A stretch of DNA of 64,000 nt, from contig OX465281.1 of assembly GCA_949987705.1 (NCBI GenBank), positions 178,822,516-178,886,515 on the forward strand, given 5' to 3'. The stretch is from Thereva unica (taxonomy: Eukaryota > Arthropoda > Insecta > Diptera > Therevidae). This document shows positions 20,481 through 32,000 of this stretch, piece by piece. The translations under genes were made by a program, and so were the position numbers. The notes beneath the pieces were generated by a model. That model was not told the origin of the DNA. It worked only from the letters and a program-made list of their open reading frames with translations, and did no database searches. The stretch's first letter is position 1. Every line of letters begins with the position of its first letter.

Positions 20481-20492
20481 TGGTGTCAGAAG
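20481..20492 (+). promoter_or_regulatory. Primer binding site, leucine-tRNA type
   Basis: TGGTGTCAGAAG starts 2 nt after the LTR. It matches the start of the leucine-tRNA-complementary sites used by mdg3-like gypsy elements. Confidence 0.6.
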
Positions 20493-20552
20493 AATAATAA
20501 TTGTGACTGGAATTTAAATTTTGTGCGTGAGAAATAAGGACTTATTAATAAA

Positions 20553-21413
20553 ATGGGTCGAAAGTTAGTGGATGTGCGCACTGTTGAGTTGAAAAGAGAA
20601 TTAAGTAAGCGCTCGTTGTCAACAGTGGGGGCTAAAAATGCCCTAACCGCCCTGCTTCGAGAAGCTATGGTGAACGAAGGTAAGGATCCTGAAACCTACT
20701 TGTTTGAAGACGAGGTAGAAGCGGAGCCAGAAGAAACGAAAGTGAGTATGGCAGAACTTTTTAAAACATTGATGGTGATGAAGGAAGCGCAAGAACGGTC
20801 ATCAGCTGCGCAAGAACGTGCATCGGCAGAGATGAAGGAAGCGCAAGAACGGTCTTCAGTAGCGCAAGAACGTGCATCGGCAGAGATGAAGGAAGTGCAA
20901 GAACGTGCATCGGCAGAGATGAGGGAAGCGACAACAGAGATCAAAGCGGAAGTGTTGGCGTTAAAAGATGAACAAAAAATGTTAACAGTAGTTCATGAAC
21001 GTTCGATCGCAGAACTCAAAGAGTCGATGGAAGAACAGAAGAACCAGCTGGAGCAGAAAATCGAATCATTCTCACTATCTGTCGACAATAAGCTGGAAAA
21101 CATGAAAGAAAATGTAAGGAATGATCGGGAAAGTCTCGAATCTTCCATCAAGGCAAATGTAAGGAATGATCTGGGAAAACTCGAAATTGAACTAGAAACC
21201 GTCAGAGCCGATCTAGAAAGGGTAAAGATTCACCACCCAGCGGCAGCATCTTACGAAGTCATCGGAGTTAGGAAACTGCAGCCTCCAGCTTTCGACGGGC
21301 AAAGCCCATGGTCTATTTATAAGCTTCAATTCGAAGCATCAGCAGCAGCAGGCACGAGAACAGTGAAAAGTAGTGATTTAAAAGTGAGCTATAAAGCGAT
21401 GGATAGAATTTAA
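20553..21413 (+). CDS. Gypsy gag with SAP domain, fused into LTR sequence
   Basis: 286 codons. Residues about 6-40 (VELKRELSKRSLSTVGAKNA and on) fit a SAP motif, a helix-extended-loop-helix DNA-binding fold. Residues about 70-225 are a long coiled coil with near-identical 10-20-residue repeats (AQERASAEMKE). Near residue 240, KLQPPAFDGQSPWSIYKLQF is a gypsy gag core signature. After about residue 262 the reading enters R-U5 LTR sequence and stops at 21413, so the C terminus is artefactual. The gag core, protease and pol are lost. The Kozak context (ataaaATGG) is good. Confidence 0.8.
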   Translation: MGRKLVDVRTVELKRELSKRSLSTVGAKNALTALLREAMVNEGKDPETYLFEDEVEAEPEETKVSMAELFKTLMVMKEAQERSSAAQERASAEMKEAQERSSVAQERASAEMKEVQERASAEMREATTEIKAEVLALKDEQKMLTVVHERSIAELKESMEEQKNQLEQKIESFSLSVDNKLENMKENVRNDRESLESSIKANVRNDLGKLEIELETVRADLERVKIHHPAAASYEVIGVRKLQPPAFDGQSPWSIYKLQFEASAAAGTRTVKSSDLKVSYKAMDRI

Positions 21414-21564
21414 TAGTGCGAGATAGTACATTAAAAGTGATTACAGTGAACTGTAAGAATTCTGTTTGTGTTTTGGGTTGTGATAAATAAATTATTGTGT
21501 GGATAATTAAAAAGTGTATTCCTTAATTAATCCTACGAATCCGTTAAGCCGTAAAAACGTAACA

Positions 21565-22470
21565 CTATTATCAATTATATGAATCATCATCATTTTTTAG
21601 TCAATTGTAACTTAACCTATTATTACTGCACTCGCCGACCGATGCTACTTTTTTTAATTATAAAAAGAATAAATACTCAACTCAAACTCAAACAGTTTAT
21701 TCAGTTAATTACATAAAGGTTTTGTACAGAGTAATTTACAAAGTTCAGTACTAGCCTAAGGGCAACCGTAAATAATGAAGAAAATTACTTAGTAACTAAG
21801 TTATAATGCAAGAGTAAATGAAAGTAGCTAATGTACATTTGTAGGTAACGGAGCCAGGTGAATAGGCTGGCTGCAAAATCTAATTATTATAGCTATCACA
21901 GTAAAGGGGAAGAAGGGGGGTAGGACGGTACCGCGCAACGATACAGTCCTGGTATACAGAGGAATGACGGTGTTGGTATGGAATGGTCTAACGCCAGGCA
22001 GTGCCACTTCAAAACAAAGTCAGGATGCGCCATGCAGTGTTGAGAAGAGGCACCGTAGGGTAGGTTCCCTTAGTGACTAATTTTACATTATTTACTTATA
22101 ACGAGGGGAGATTGACAAAGTATATTCTAAAATAGATATGTATACAATGTAAGTAAGAAGTTGATAGTGACATAAAATAAAATAAATTGATCATTGAGGA
22201 ATTAAATGTGTGTACAAAAATAAGTAATCCTGAAAACAGTGACTTAATGCTAATACATACTTAGTAGTTGATGACAAAACAAGAATTATTAAGGTTATCT
22301 GACTAAGAAAACAGCCAACTAAAACTTGTGTGAGTTTAACGGGAAACCAGGCAAGAGGTTAGCCCATATTCTATACTAGTTAAATACAATACTGAGTAAG
22401 GCACATTTATCACAGCTGGTTAAGTTAAAGTTAAGGAGGGGCCTGCCCTCCAAGATCACAATGAGATCAG
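21565..22470 (-). other. Probable 3' UTR of the minus-strand LINE
   Basis: It lies downstream of the ORF2 stop (22471). On the minus strand AATAAA occurs near 21703 followed by GTTTGAGTTTGAGTTGAG and an A/T-rich end. No gene is seen. Confidence 0.45.
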
Positions 22471-22537
22471 TCAGCCTCTATTATGTAGGGTATCACGACC
22501 AACATAGAAGTCGGTAGGAGCGTGTGCGAAATTAATA

Positions 22538-23094
22538 GCCCTAACTATAATGGTCTTAAGATACCTTAAGATTTTTTTACGCTCCTATGAAATGTCATAA
22601 TACCAACTATAATGGCCCTAAGCAATCTTTCGTTAACTTTTCCAATCTTTCGTCAAGTCTTTAATGTACGGTAACGAGCGTACAAATCTTAAGCAATCAT
22701 AAGAAAAGTGTAATTTTCTTTAGTACTATTTCTAGTTGCAGAAAACGTTTTTTTGCAAAATGAATAATTTGGAGATATTAAATAATTGGCGTTATTAGTG
22801 AAATTGGTAGAAGATGTGAAAAAAAACCTAGATCGTGTTGTGTAAGAAAAATAAATAGAGACAATAAAAAAACAGTTTTGAACTAATTCAATCAGTTCTT
22901 CATTAAAACTATTGTTAATTTCCATTTTTTTAATTTATTGGACGCTTTCCCAGACTCGATTTGTTTACCTTTTAAAAATGTCAAAACGTCTTAAGGCTAT
23001 TATAGCTGAGCTTAAGATTTGACAGATAATTAACCCGTCTTAAGAGAATTTGACGAAGAATCTTATGATGTCTTAAGATCATTATAGTTAGGGC
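22538..23094. mobile_element. TA-flanked MITE (mariner-like) in the LINE
   Basis: Terminal repeats GCCCTAACTATAATG and CATTATAGTTAGGGC are flanked by TA on both sides (22536-22537 and 23095-23096). Deleting the element with one TA rejoins the ORF2 frame exactly. Internal TAA/CTTAAGA motifs recur. It has no coding capacity. The TIR resembles those of the MITEs at 36.9 and 60.5 kb. Confidence 0.8.
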
Positions 23095-24061
23095 TAATGG
23101 GACTGAGGTAAAAGTGAGGAAGCGTGCTAGACTGAGTGTTGTCAAGCCAGCATTTCTTAATAAGGGGGTTATCGTGATCAGCAAGTTTAGTAGCTCTGTT
23201 CTTCCACTAATCCTGTAGATAGAGGAGGAGAGGAGAGATATTCGCTCTATCATAAAGTTCGTTATTGGAATAAAGTCTATTGCGGGTTTTGAATCTGATG
23301 GAAAGACATTGCCTGAGGATCTTGCGTTCGAGCCTCTCCAGGCTGCGGGCAAGGGTGGTAGAGATGGAATGCCAACAGTGGAAGCCGTAGCTGATGACTG
23401 GTCTAATTAACTGCTTATAGAGAAGTAACTTAGAGTTGGGGTTAAGTTTGCTCGAATATTTTAACACTGGATATAGGCGACCAAGGATGCCATTGACCCT
23501 GGAGATGATTCCTTTAGCATGTTGATTGAATTTCATGAGATGTTTGAAATTTATCCCTAAATATTTAAGCTTCTTGCTGACCTTTATTACTACGTTATTT
23601 ATACGGAATTGGAGGGAGCCGCAAGCCTTGGCGACACCTCTCCTACCTTTGCCCCAAGCGTTACGAATGGCTGTAAATTGCGTTTTGCCCTCATTAAGAG
23701 AGAGGCCCCAGGTGCCATAGAAGCGTTTAATCGAGTCAATGTGTTTGCACATCCACTCCATACTTTTCATGATGTCGGGGTCGGAAGCGTAGATCAAGGT
23801 GTCATCCGCGTAGAGGAGTGCTTTAGAGTTTATATTAGGAACGGAGTGGGGGAGATCGTGTAGATATATGTTAAACAATTTGGAGCCCAAAATGGACCCC
23901 TGAGGAACTCCGGATAAAACTTCGACTGGCCTGGAGAAGGTATTGTTTATTTGGACGGAGAGAAATCTATCAGAGAGGAAGCTGAAGAGCATCCTAAGGA
24001 TGTGGGGGAAAAGCCAAGTTGAGAGAGTTTGAATAAGAGCCCGGTGTGCCAGACCGAGTCA
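23095..24061 (-). pseudogene. LINE ORF2: RT catalytic core and C-terminal part
   Basis: The chain resumes at 24061 (DSVWHTGLLFKL), shifts frame at a C run near 24008, then reads SGVPQGSILG, LLYADDTLIYA (YADD catalytic motif) and KLKYLGINF. A TAG at 23207-23209 interrupts it; beyond it the same frame continues WKNRATKLADHDNPLIKK to 23097, where the MITE begins. The final codons lie at 22535-22471 (NFAHAPTDFYVG..., stop TGA). Confidence 0.8.
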
Positions 24062-24325
24062 AGCGCATGCCATCGGTTGGTTGATGAGATTCAACTCGTT
24101 TCAGGAGGCATAACACTCCAGCGAGTTGTTCTCGACGCCCCGATGTCAGAGTCGCGAAATGGTTGTGAGTAGGTGGAATAAAATATCGCGGCTAGGTTGT
24201 GACAGTTACTTCCTTCTCTTCTCTCTATCTATCTTCCGGCTAGAGCTGTTCGACATTCACTCTATACGAAAAAATAGATTGTCGGCAGTACAAAGGGACT
24301 TTACCTAAGCCTCTAGTCTGTCACA
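24062..24325. mobile_element. Unclassified ~260-bp insertion in ORF2
   Basis: It separates RT codons ...IKAAF from DSVWHT.... On the plus strand it ends in CACATAAAAAAAAA, so it may be a SINE-like A-tailed element. There are no clear terminal inverted repeats. The flanks AAGCGC/AAACGC may be an imperfect duplication. There are no convincing Pol III boxes. Confidence 0.5.
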
Positions 24326-25667
24326 TAAAAAAAAACGCTGCTTTGATGTCTAGTGAACAGATTACTGCAGGGTTTTTATTTCTGAGGCCCCTAGTAATGT
24401 CGTTATGTAGGACTAGGAGAGCATGCTCGGTTGAGTTAGAGGCTTTGAAGCCGAACTGTTCATAAGGGATGATATTATTGAGATGAACATGGTGGTCTAA
24501 TTCAAAAGCTATTATTCGTTCCAAAAGCTTTCCAATGTTGGAAAGAGAGGAAATCGGTCTAAAGTCGGAGGGAGAGTTTAGCTGGCCGCCCTTAGGGATG
24601 GGGATGAGTTTAGATAGTTTCCAAGCTTTAGGGAAGTAGCTATTGTTAATACAGTTATTAAGAATGGAGGTGAGGGGGTTTGCGATGAAAGGGCCGATCC
24701 TCTTAATGATGTAGTTAAAAAAATTATCAGATCCAGCAGACCGTTTACCGTTAAGGGAGTGCATCAGGGAAATGAGAGTGTCCGGCCTAATAAAAGGTGA
24801 CGGGAGGCTGTCGCAACAGGAGGATGTATTTTCAAAATTCATGAGGGTGCGGGGAAGGTGAAGCTGAAGGGCCTCAATCGAGCAGACTACGTGTTCACGA
24901 TTGCACCGGAGGTCACGGTATTTGGGTGTTGTTACGAAAGTGGGTTGGAGGCAGGAGAAAGAGAGTTCCAACTTAATGGCATAGTGATCGGAAAATGAGG
25001 GGGAGGAGTAACAGCGAAGGATGTCTATTTTTCCAGCTAATCTATGTGAGACCAGAAACAGGTCAATGCAGCTATTGGACCTAGGGAAAGTGGGGCCTCC
25101 CGGGCTGACAATTGTAAAGAAGTCAAGGAAGGGGTTATTGAGCTTCCAGTCCTTAAGAAGTTTGCCGTTACGGTTAGTAATGGAGTTATGCCAGTCAGGG
25201 TGCTTAGCATTTAGGTCACCAGCGATGAGGAGACCCTCATAATTGGGTTCAAGCGAACTGAGCTGGAGCATGAAGTTATTAAAGTCCACCGAACTGGAAT
25301 CGGATGGGAGATATAATGAAATTAACAGGATCTTACAGAGGCGAGAGTGGTGGTCAGTCAGGAAGAGCTCAACACTGCCATTGTTAAAAGGGAAGGAAGG
25401 AAAAATTTGACGAGAAAGAAAACGATCCCTACAGATTATCGCGGAGCCTTGGAGGCAGTCACTCCTAAAGACTTTAAAGTTGTTGAGAGATAATTTGGCT
25501 TTAGCATGGAGGTGTGTCTCTTGAAGGCAGAGAACATCAACATTACTTGAGACGAGAAGGTCTCTTAAAGACCATCGCCGACTAAGAGACACCAGGGAAC
25601 CAACGTTAAGGGATGCGAACTTTAGAGTCTTAATAACAATCTCTGTTGAGATCGAGATAAAACCCAA
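24326..25667 (-). pseudogene. LINE ORF2: endonuclease and first part of RT
   Basis: The apurinic-type endonuclease domain (about residues 15-240) shows LNVGSL, LCLQETHL (catalytic Glu), AGDLNAKHPDW (catalytic Asp/Asn) and SFSDHYAI (catalytic His). RT begins near residue 315 with GKRSAGSDN, then SDFRPISSLSNIGKLLER, and reaches SLDIKAAF, where an inserted sequence ends the frame. In an intact element the chain continues DSVWHTGLLFKL at 24061. Confidence 0.8.
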
Positions 25668-27090
25668 GAACGGTCATCTTCCTTTCCGCCAGGTCCCTAG
25701 CACTCCTATAGAGAGGTAAGTGTTTCCTAATCAGATCATCAAATTGAGAGACAGTGATACCGAAAAGCGATCCGCGATGAAGGAAGTCATAGAGGTCGTC
25801 GGCCTGGAAGGCCTGAGGTATGTTCGGGTTATGAGGCTGGCCACCTTTGAGGCAGTTAGCATACGAATGTGGAGGTTTTGGAGGTACCTCAGAATGGAGA
25901 TTCCTCGATAAGGATGGAAATTGACTATCCTCATAGTCAAATGCATCCTGAGTTCTCTGCCTAGATCTAAGTTTCTTGCGTAGTTCTTCGCGACGAATGA
26001 ACACCGGACAGCCTCGGAAGCTAGCCGGATGGCCAAAGGCACGACAGTTGACACAGTAAGGTTCTCCTGATTTATCGAGGTTACGGGGGCTTTCCCCTGG
26101 TGGATGAGTGAATTGGCACTTCACACAGTTGTACTCACGATTACAGTTAACAGCCGCGTTGCCATGACGTTGGCAGTTCTTGCACTGAACCGGACCTTTC
26201 TTGTTAATCTTCTCCCATGAGACTTGCTGATAGAGAATTGTTCGTATCTGAGAAACTTTATTGGGGTCTGTATTAGGGCAGAACTGAACAAGATAAAGAT
26301 TGAGTGAGATCTCATTTTTACGAGAGTACGGCGTTGCATAGCGATTTACGCTAGTTACCTTGAGAGTGGGACAATTAATAGATAGGTCATTAAAAATTTC
26401 CTCGGGAAGGAATTCGGAATGAATTCCCCTGAGAACCAAGGATAAGTGCCTATCATCTGGATGGGTATATGTGTGAGAAGTCACCTTATTGTGCTTTAAT
26501 TTTTCAAAGAAGCCGACTTGGGGCTCCCTGTTAAGGAAGAACAACTTGCAGGCTCCCCGGCGAGTGCGGGCCAACTTGAATACGCTATCAGGATAAATGG
26601 CCTGAATTATACGGGTGAGGTACTTGACACTTATATCGTGAATAACAATGGGGGGACAGAACCCCTTCTTTGTAGTTTTAGTTGACTGTTTCGTATAATT
26701 GACATTACCATTACTATTATTTTTTTTATTATTATTATTATTAGAATTGGAGTTAGAGTTGTAGCTAAAGCTAAAGTCAGAATGTTGATTGAAGCCCGCT
26801 GTATGCTGGAGCGGAGCAAATCTATTGGTGGGAGGCAACTCGGTCGACTCCTTTAGTGACGACGTCTTTGGGGCAGAGCTTCTGCGTTTCTGTTTGACGT
26901 AGGTCCAGCCTTCATCAGAATCGTCAATTGGTTGGTCAGGATTTATAACATCACCTTTTCCAGCATTTTCCATTGAAGGCATTTGAACGTCAGAAGTGTT
27001 AGACATATCGTAAGGGGCCGGTTTATCCGGCCGAGGCGAAGATGAAGATGAACCAACGGCAGCATTCGCGCCATTTGACACTGCGGACAT
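25630..27090 (-). CDS. LINE ORF1 protein with CCHC knuckles
   Basis: 486 codons, uninterrupted. The N-terminal third is Ser/Pro/Asn-rich with a poly-Asn run. Zinc knuckles near residues 310-385 read CKNCQRHGNAAVNC, CVKCQFTHPPGE and CVNCRAFGHPASFRGC, the gag-like ORF1 arrangement of Jockey and related LINEs, which binds element RNA. The ORF continues through an RQRTQDAFDYE region and overlaps the ORF2 start. The frame is intact although ORF2 is not. Confidence 0.8.
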   Translation of the reverse strand: MSAVSNGANAAVGSSSSSPRPDKPAPYDMSNTSDVQMPSMENAGKGDVINPDQPIDDSDEGWTYVKQKRRSSAPKTSSLKESTELPPTNRFAPLQHTAGFNQHSDFSFSYNSNSNSNNNNNKKNNSNGNVNYTKQSTKTTKKGFCPPIVIHDISVKYLTRIIQAIYPDSVFKLARTRRGACKLFFLNREPQVGFFEKLKHNKVTSHTYTHPDDRHLSLVLRGIHSEFLPEEIFNDLSINCPTLKVTSVNRYATPYSRKNEISLNLYLVQFCPNTDPNKVSQIRTILYQQVSWEKINKKGPVQCKNCQRHGNAAVNCNREYNCVKCQFTHPPGESPRNLDKSGEPYCVNCRAFGHPASFRGCPVFIRREELRKKLRSRQRTQDAFDYEDSQFPSLSRNLHSEVPPKPPHSYANCLKGGQPHNPNIPQAFQADDLYDFLHRGSLFGITVSQFDDLIRKHLPLYRSARDLAERKMTVLGFYLDLNRDCY

Positions 27091-27280
27091 ATTTGACTCA
27101 TTGACACATTTCCATTAAGCCATTAATTGAATTGTCTGCTGAACTGGTTTTGCTTAAGGGCAAGTCGCCCTGATATGTTTTTCGAGCACCTTTGGAACGG
27201 TGCTGGGGACCCAACGGATCCCCACCCTCTATAGTTGGGGTGGCAGCCCTTTTGGGAATTGCTTTTCACCCTATAGCTTA

Positions 27281-28060
27281 TAAAAGTTTTTTATTTTTAT
27301 TTAATAGGATAAATACCTTCTGTCCAATTAATTTGAAAAAAGTTCACTACTAATTATTAATTTAAACGAAGCTAAGCCTTTAGTGAAAAGAACTTAAAAA
27401 TGGCGTCCATGCGCACTTAACCTGAAAATGACACACTTTTGGGTTATAAAGAGTAATATCCAGATCACAATATTAAACGGCGTTTCCTGGTAAAGTATAT
27501 AACAGAGAACCACTTTATTAATTATCGGAACTATGCTTATTATCAGAACTATTTTCACAATAATTTTATTAAAATTTGTTAAGCACGAGTAATGACGCTG
27601 CATCAATAATAAATACTTGAAAGTAAACTAGTAATCAGATTTTAAAAATGCTAGAATAATTTACCTTTATTGCCGCAATTGTTGTTGTAATAAACAATGA
27701 AAACCACATTAACTTTTCACTTCACTTTGTAAACAGTCGACAAAACAGTTCACGTGTAAGTTGTGTGCTGCCGCTGTCTTTCTTCTCGTCGGACACATGG
27801 GCCAATCGAGTGGAAGAGAGATAGATGCCGGTGCAAGCCGAACGCTCAACACATTACACTTGAAACACTCCCATTCATTTCTTACTTTTCATGGAAAAAG
27901 TTAAATATCAGACATGTATAAAAGTTGTAAATGAATTTGTTACTTACTACACATTGTTACTTGTAAATCATCTGTTCATTAGAGTAATAAACATATTTGA
28001 ATTCATTAGTGCAAATAAAAGCTAATTTATCAATCAAAATGAATATTTCATTTCACTTCT
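27281..28060. other. Intergenic, AT-rich, no gene recognised
   Basis: Low-complexity A/T sequence. The 27100-27280 portion just before it contains the inverted GGTGCTGGGGACC and GGATCCCCACC stretches belonging to the LINE 5' region. No RNA gene or open frame is convincing. Confidence 0.4.
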
Positions 28061-28094
28061 TTTTGTATCCATACAAAATAATGATAACTTAATA

Positions 28095-28255
28095 TAAATT
28101 ATTCAATTTTATTCATAAAAGTATGCAATCATTTCATTAATGTTTTCTCGAGCGTAACGGGACATAATGGGACAATGAGTCATCATTTTTCGTGCATGCA
28201 GCCGGCGTTCATCGTTTTAATAGACGTTGTCATGTCAAAAAATATTATGTTGAAA
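28095..28255 (-). mobile_element. Helitron-like fragment
   Basis: Contains GGGACAATGAGTCATCATTT, then GCATGCAGCCGGCGTTCATCGTTTTAATAGACGTTGTC. The same end occurs at 39545-39634 (same orientation) and inverted at 33957-34050. Bases 28095-28150 match the sequence beside the end at 37795-37850. Confidence 0.55.
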
Positions 28256-28815
28256 ATCATTAAATTATCCCTGGTGCAAAATATACTTTTCAAACAAATC
28301 TGAAAAAATTCGTATAGAAGTTTCAAAACATGTCCCTTCGAATGGCCTTAGCAGAATTTTTTTTTTTGGCTTAACGCATATTTGACCCCCTTAACCGGCT
28401 AGGCCCTTTATTTCTATGATAAAAATAGGCTAACAATAGCAACGGTGATGGGTTGCCTAACGAAATATGGTCAGGGCTATACTATTTAATAGGCGTTTTT
28501 TTGTCTTTTTCCACCTGTTTCGTGGAGGACTTAATCTCCATTACTTTTTTTTCCACTCTCCGCCATTTTGTTTTAAAAAATTCTGAATTTCTTGTCAGTC
28601 CGACCGAAAATTATCAGGGAGACTATACAAGGAGTACAAACTCCGTGTTTTCAATCAGGGAGACTATACAAGGAAATATAACTCCGTGTTGTCAATTTTT
28701 GTTTGATTACTGAGGGCGCCACAGTCACATGTACTCCAAAAAACATGGCCGATTATATTCATCCGGTTGATGGCAAAGTTCGTTAACTACCAAGATATTT
28801 TATTTTTACGCCTAA

Positions 28816-28992
28816 TGTTGGAGTTTTAGACAACCGTGAAGTTCTTCCTCTCTTCTTCTTTTTTAGTACATCTGTCATACATCTGTCATTTCATTCTTCT
28901 TGTAGAGCTAAGTTCTAACCAGTATCACGATATTGTATTTTTCTATAAATAAATCTTAAAAAGCAAGTGACATCTTTTAAACTCTGCTAACA
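28816..28992 (+). repeat. copia 5' LTR
   Basis: 177 bp, ending in the promoter-like TTTCTATAAATAAATC and GCTAACA. It matches 33199-33375 base for base in my reading. ATAAATAAA may serve as both TATA and poly(A) signal. Confidence 0.95.
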
Positions 28993-29006
28993 GGTTATGG
29001 GCCCAG
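28993..29006 (+). promoter_or_regulatory. Primer site for half an initiator tRNA
   Basis: GGTTATGGGCCCAG directly follows the LTR and is complementary to CTGGGCCCATAACC, the anticodon stem-loop of insect initiator tRNA-Met. Drosophila copia is known to prime from an internally cleaved initiator tRNA, so the same mechanism is inferred. Confidence 0.8.
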
Positions 29007-29037
29007 ACAAAGCCCGAAATTCAATTAATTAAATTGA

Positions 29038-32000
29038 TTGTGCATTATAAGGAAAAACCTAAATAAAATGCAGAATTCACCATTTTCAAACACCATGTCA
29101 TCTACAGTGACCGGAAGAATCGCCATACTCAATGGCGAAAACTATATAACCTGGAAAATCCAGATGGAAGCCCTACTACACAAAAACAGATTACTTTCTT
29201 ACGTCAACGGAGAAACTCCCGAACCAACCACCATTGCTGAAAAACCGGCATGGAAAGAAAAGGATCTGGACGCCAGAGCAGAGATAATCTTAACACTGTC
29301 TCCTGAAGTTCTTCAAGTAGCACAAAATCATCAGACCTCTAAAGGAATCTGGGACGCTCTCAAGGAAGCATATGACAAAACAGGTCCACGCAAGAAAGCC
29401 GAACAGTACAGAAAGCTTATGTCCACAAAGATGGAACCAGGTCAGAAAATTATAGAATACATTAATCAATTTAAAATTTTAGTGAACACGCTCAACTCGC
29501 TGCAAGCAACAATCGACGAAACGCTGCTGGTAATCTTACTTCTGGACGGGCTCACATATGAGTACCGTGAAATTGTTGCCGCATTTGATGCCCAAAGCAC
29601 CTATCCAGAAATCCAGACAGTCTACACCCGACTATTAGAAATCGGCGACAGACATAAAAACGACGAAGGAACTACGTCAACAGGAACACCCTTACAAGCA
29701 CTCAAGTTAAATTTTCGAACCTATAACCGATACAATAAAAATCGCAACAAAAACCAAAATACGCGCTGTGAAACGTGTAAACGTAAGAACCACCTAACAA
29801 AAGATTGTTACTATAATAAACATAAAGGCCGTAAATCAACTACAGACGAAAACCCAACTGTTGAACAAGGTTTTGTCATAAAAGAGACGGCTAACAAAAT
29901 ATCCTCAAATTCGAATTGGTGCATTGATAGCGGCGCAACGTCACATATGTGTAATGATCAAAACCAGTTTAAAAACCTAACCTTATACGCAGTGCCAAAA
30001 TACGTCCACATGGCTAATGACCTCCCTGAAACGATTGAAGGTATTGGCACAGTGCAACTTAACGTAAAAATAAATGGGCATAATAGAATCATAGAATTAT
30101 ATAATACACTGTTCGTTCCAAATCTATCAGATAGTTTAATTTCTGTAGCCAAAGTAACTAGTAGTGGTTGTGAAGTTGGATTTAAACACAAAGGCGCAGA
30201 AATAAAAAACCCAAAAGGCAATATTTTAATAAGAGCACAAAAACATAAGGGACTATACATCGTACAAAATAGGGTTGATTCGAATGAAATACTAGCTGTT
30301 GCCCAAAAACAACAAAAGCTACCAAATCAAGAATCAACCAAGTCAGGATCACTAGAAGAATGGCACAAAAGATTTGGTCACCTAAATGTGCAATCGTTGA
30401 TGAAGCTCCAAAGAGATAAAATGGTGATTGGACTTCCGTCATCGTTTTCAAAACAAGAACTTCAATGCACAGCCTGCATACGCGCAAAACAAACAGCTCA
30501 AGCTTTTCCTAAAAACACCAATAAAGAAAAGAGTACGAGCAAAGTTCTAGAGTTAATTCACTCTGATGTATGTGGACCAATGCAGGTAGAATCTCTAAAT
30601 AGAAGTTTATACCTTATCACATTTATCGATGACTATTCCCGCAAAATTTTCGTATATTTCATGCGCCACAAGAATGAAGCACTGACAAAATTTCAAACAT
30701 TCAAAGCCCTGGTGGAAAAACAAACGGGAAAGCAAATCCAAATACTCCGCACGGACAACGGCACGGAATATTGTAACAATGCTTTCTTCCAATTCCTAAA
30801 TGAGCAAGGAATTCGACACCAAACGACCATTGCTCATACACCACAACAAAACGGGGTTGCTGAACGTGCAAACAGAACTTTACTGGACATGGCTAGATGT
30901 TTAATGCTCGAAGCAAATCTCCCTGGCACACTATGGGCAGAATTATTGCACACAGCTGCATACATCCGAAACAGATGTCCAACCAATGTAAACCAGGACA
31001 AGACTCCTGAGGAAATATGGACAGGTCGACGTCCTATAATAACACACTTCCGCCCTATTGGACTTAAGACCTTTGTGTTAACGAAACCACAGCCAAGAGG
31101 AAAATTCGCCGCAAGGAGTGAAGAAGCTGTACACATTGGCTATTGCGATGAATCCAAAGCCTATAAGCTGTGGCGACCAGGCACCAAAATGATAATTAAG
31201 GCTCGCGATGTAAGCTTTACAAACAAAAACTGGAACAACAATTTAAGTAAAAAACCGCAGAGTGACGCACAAGAGTATAGCAATGTTTGGCTCATAACAA
31301 ACCAACTAGCACAAACATGCGATATATCAAAGGTAAACGGAGTAAACACGTCACACGATCAGGAGGAGAAAACTCTCACAAATGAAGACAGCGCCTCATC
31401 AAATGAAAAAGATTGTTCAATACAATCACCAAACGTGTCCTTTGAACTGTCTAATCTATCCGCACCCAATTTTGAATCTACAGTGATAAATGCAGAAAAT
31501 GAAAATTCCAGTTCGTCCCAAGAATTGACGTATCTAACTGCAATAGATGATCCTACAAACTATGCAGAAGCAATGAACTCCAGTCATGCAGAAGATTGGA
31601 AAATGGCCATCCAGGAGGAATACCAGTCCCTTACACGAAACAAAGTATGGGAACTTGTGAAAAGGCCTGAAAATGCAAACATAGTTGGTTGCAAATGGGT
31701 CTTCAAGACCAAATATAGACCTGATGGATCAGTGTACAGAAGGAAAGCTAGACTCGTAGCCAAAGGTTACAGCCAGATACCCGGCATAGACTACAATGAT
31801 ACCTACGCACCAGTTGCAAACATCACTTCTGTCAGATTACTGCTAGCTATCGCAGCAGAATACCAATTACTTACCTTCCATCTTGATATCTCTACAGCAT
31901 TTTTAAATGGTGAGCTCGAAGAAAATGTGTTTATGGAACAACCTGAAGGATTTATTGAAGGAAATCAGAACGTTTGGAAACTAAAGAAAGCATTGTACGG

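Larger units (their letters stand above)
19975..21564 (+). mobile_element. Internally deleted Ty3/gypsy element (LTR, gag fragment, partial LTR)
   Basis: The complete 5' LTR (19975-20478) starts TGTGATGATT and ends AACGTAACA. The 3' LTR (about 21355-21564) lacks its U3 part. A 4-bp duplication, CTAT, flanks the copy (19971-19974 and 21565-21568). All pol, the end of gag, the polypurine tract and U3 of the 3' LTR are missing. The same family occurs as a rearranged copy at 52651-56844. The LTR has TATAAAA near 20200. Confidence 0.85.
21690..27280 (-). mobile_element. Two-ORF non-LTR retrotransposon (Jockey/I/CR1-like), interrupted twice
   Basis: Reading leftwards: 5' UTR (27280-27091), ORF1 (27090-25630), ORF2 with endonuclease and RT (25667 to 22471), then 3' UTR. 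ORF1 and ORF2 overlap by 38 nt in different frames. Two insertions sit in ORF2: a 260-bp sequence at about 24062-24325 and a TA-flanked MITE at 22538-23094. One nonsense codon (23207) and a C-run frameshift (near 24008) also break it. Confidence 0.8.

Noticed and set aside
22981..23352. 123-codon minus-strand frame overlapping the LINE RT
   Set aside because: It is out of frame with RT; the RT frame itself continues through a single nonsense codon with protein-like sequence.
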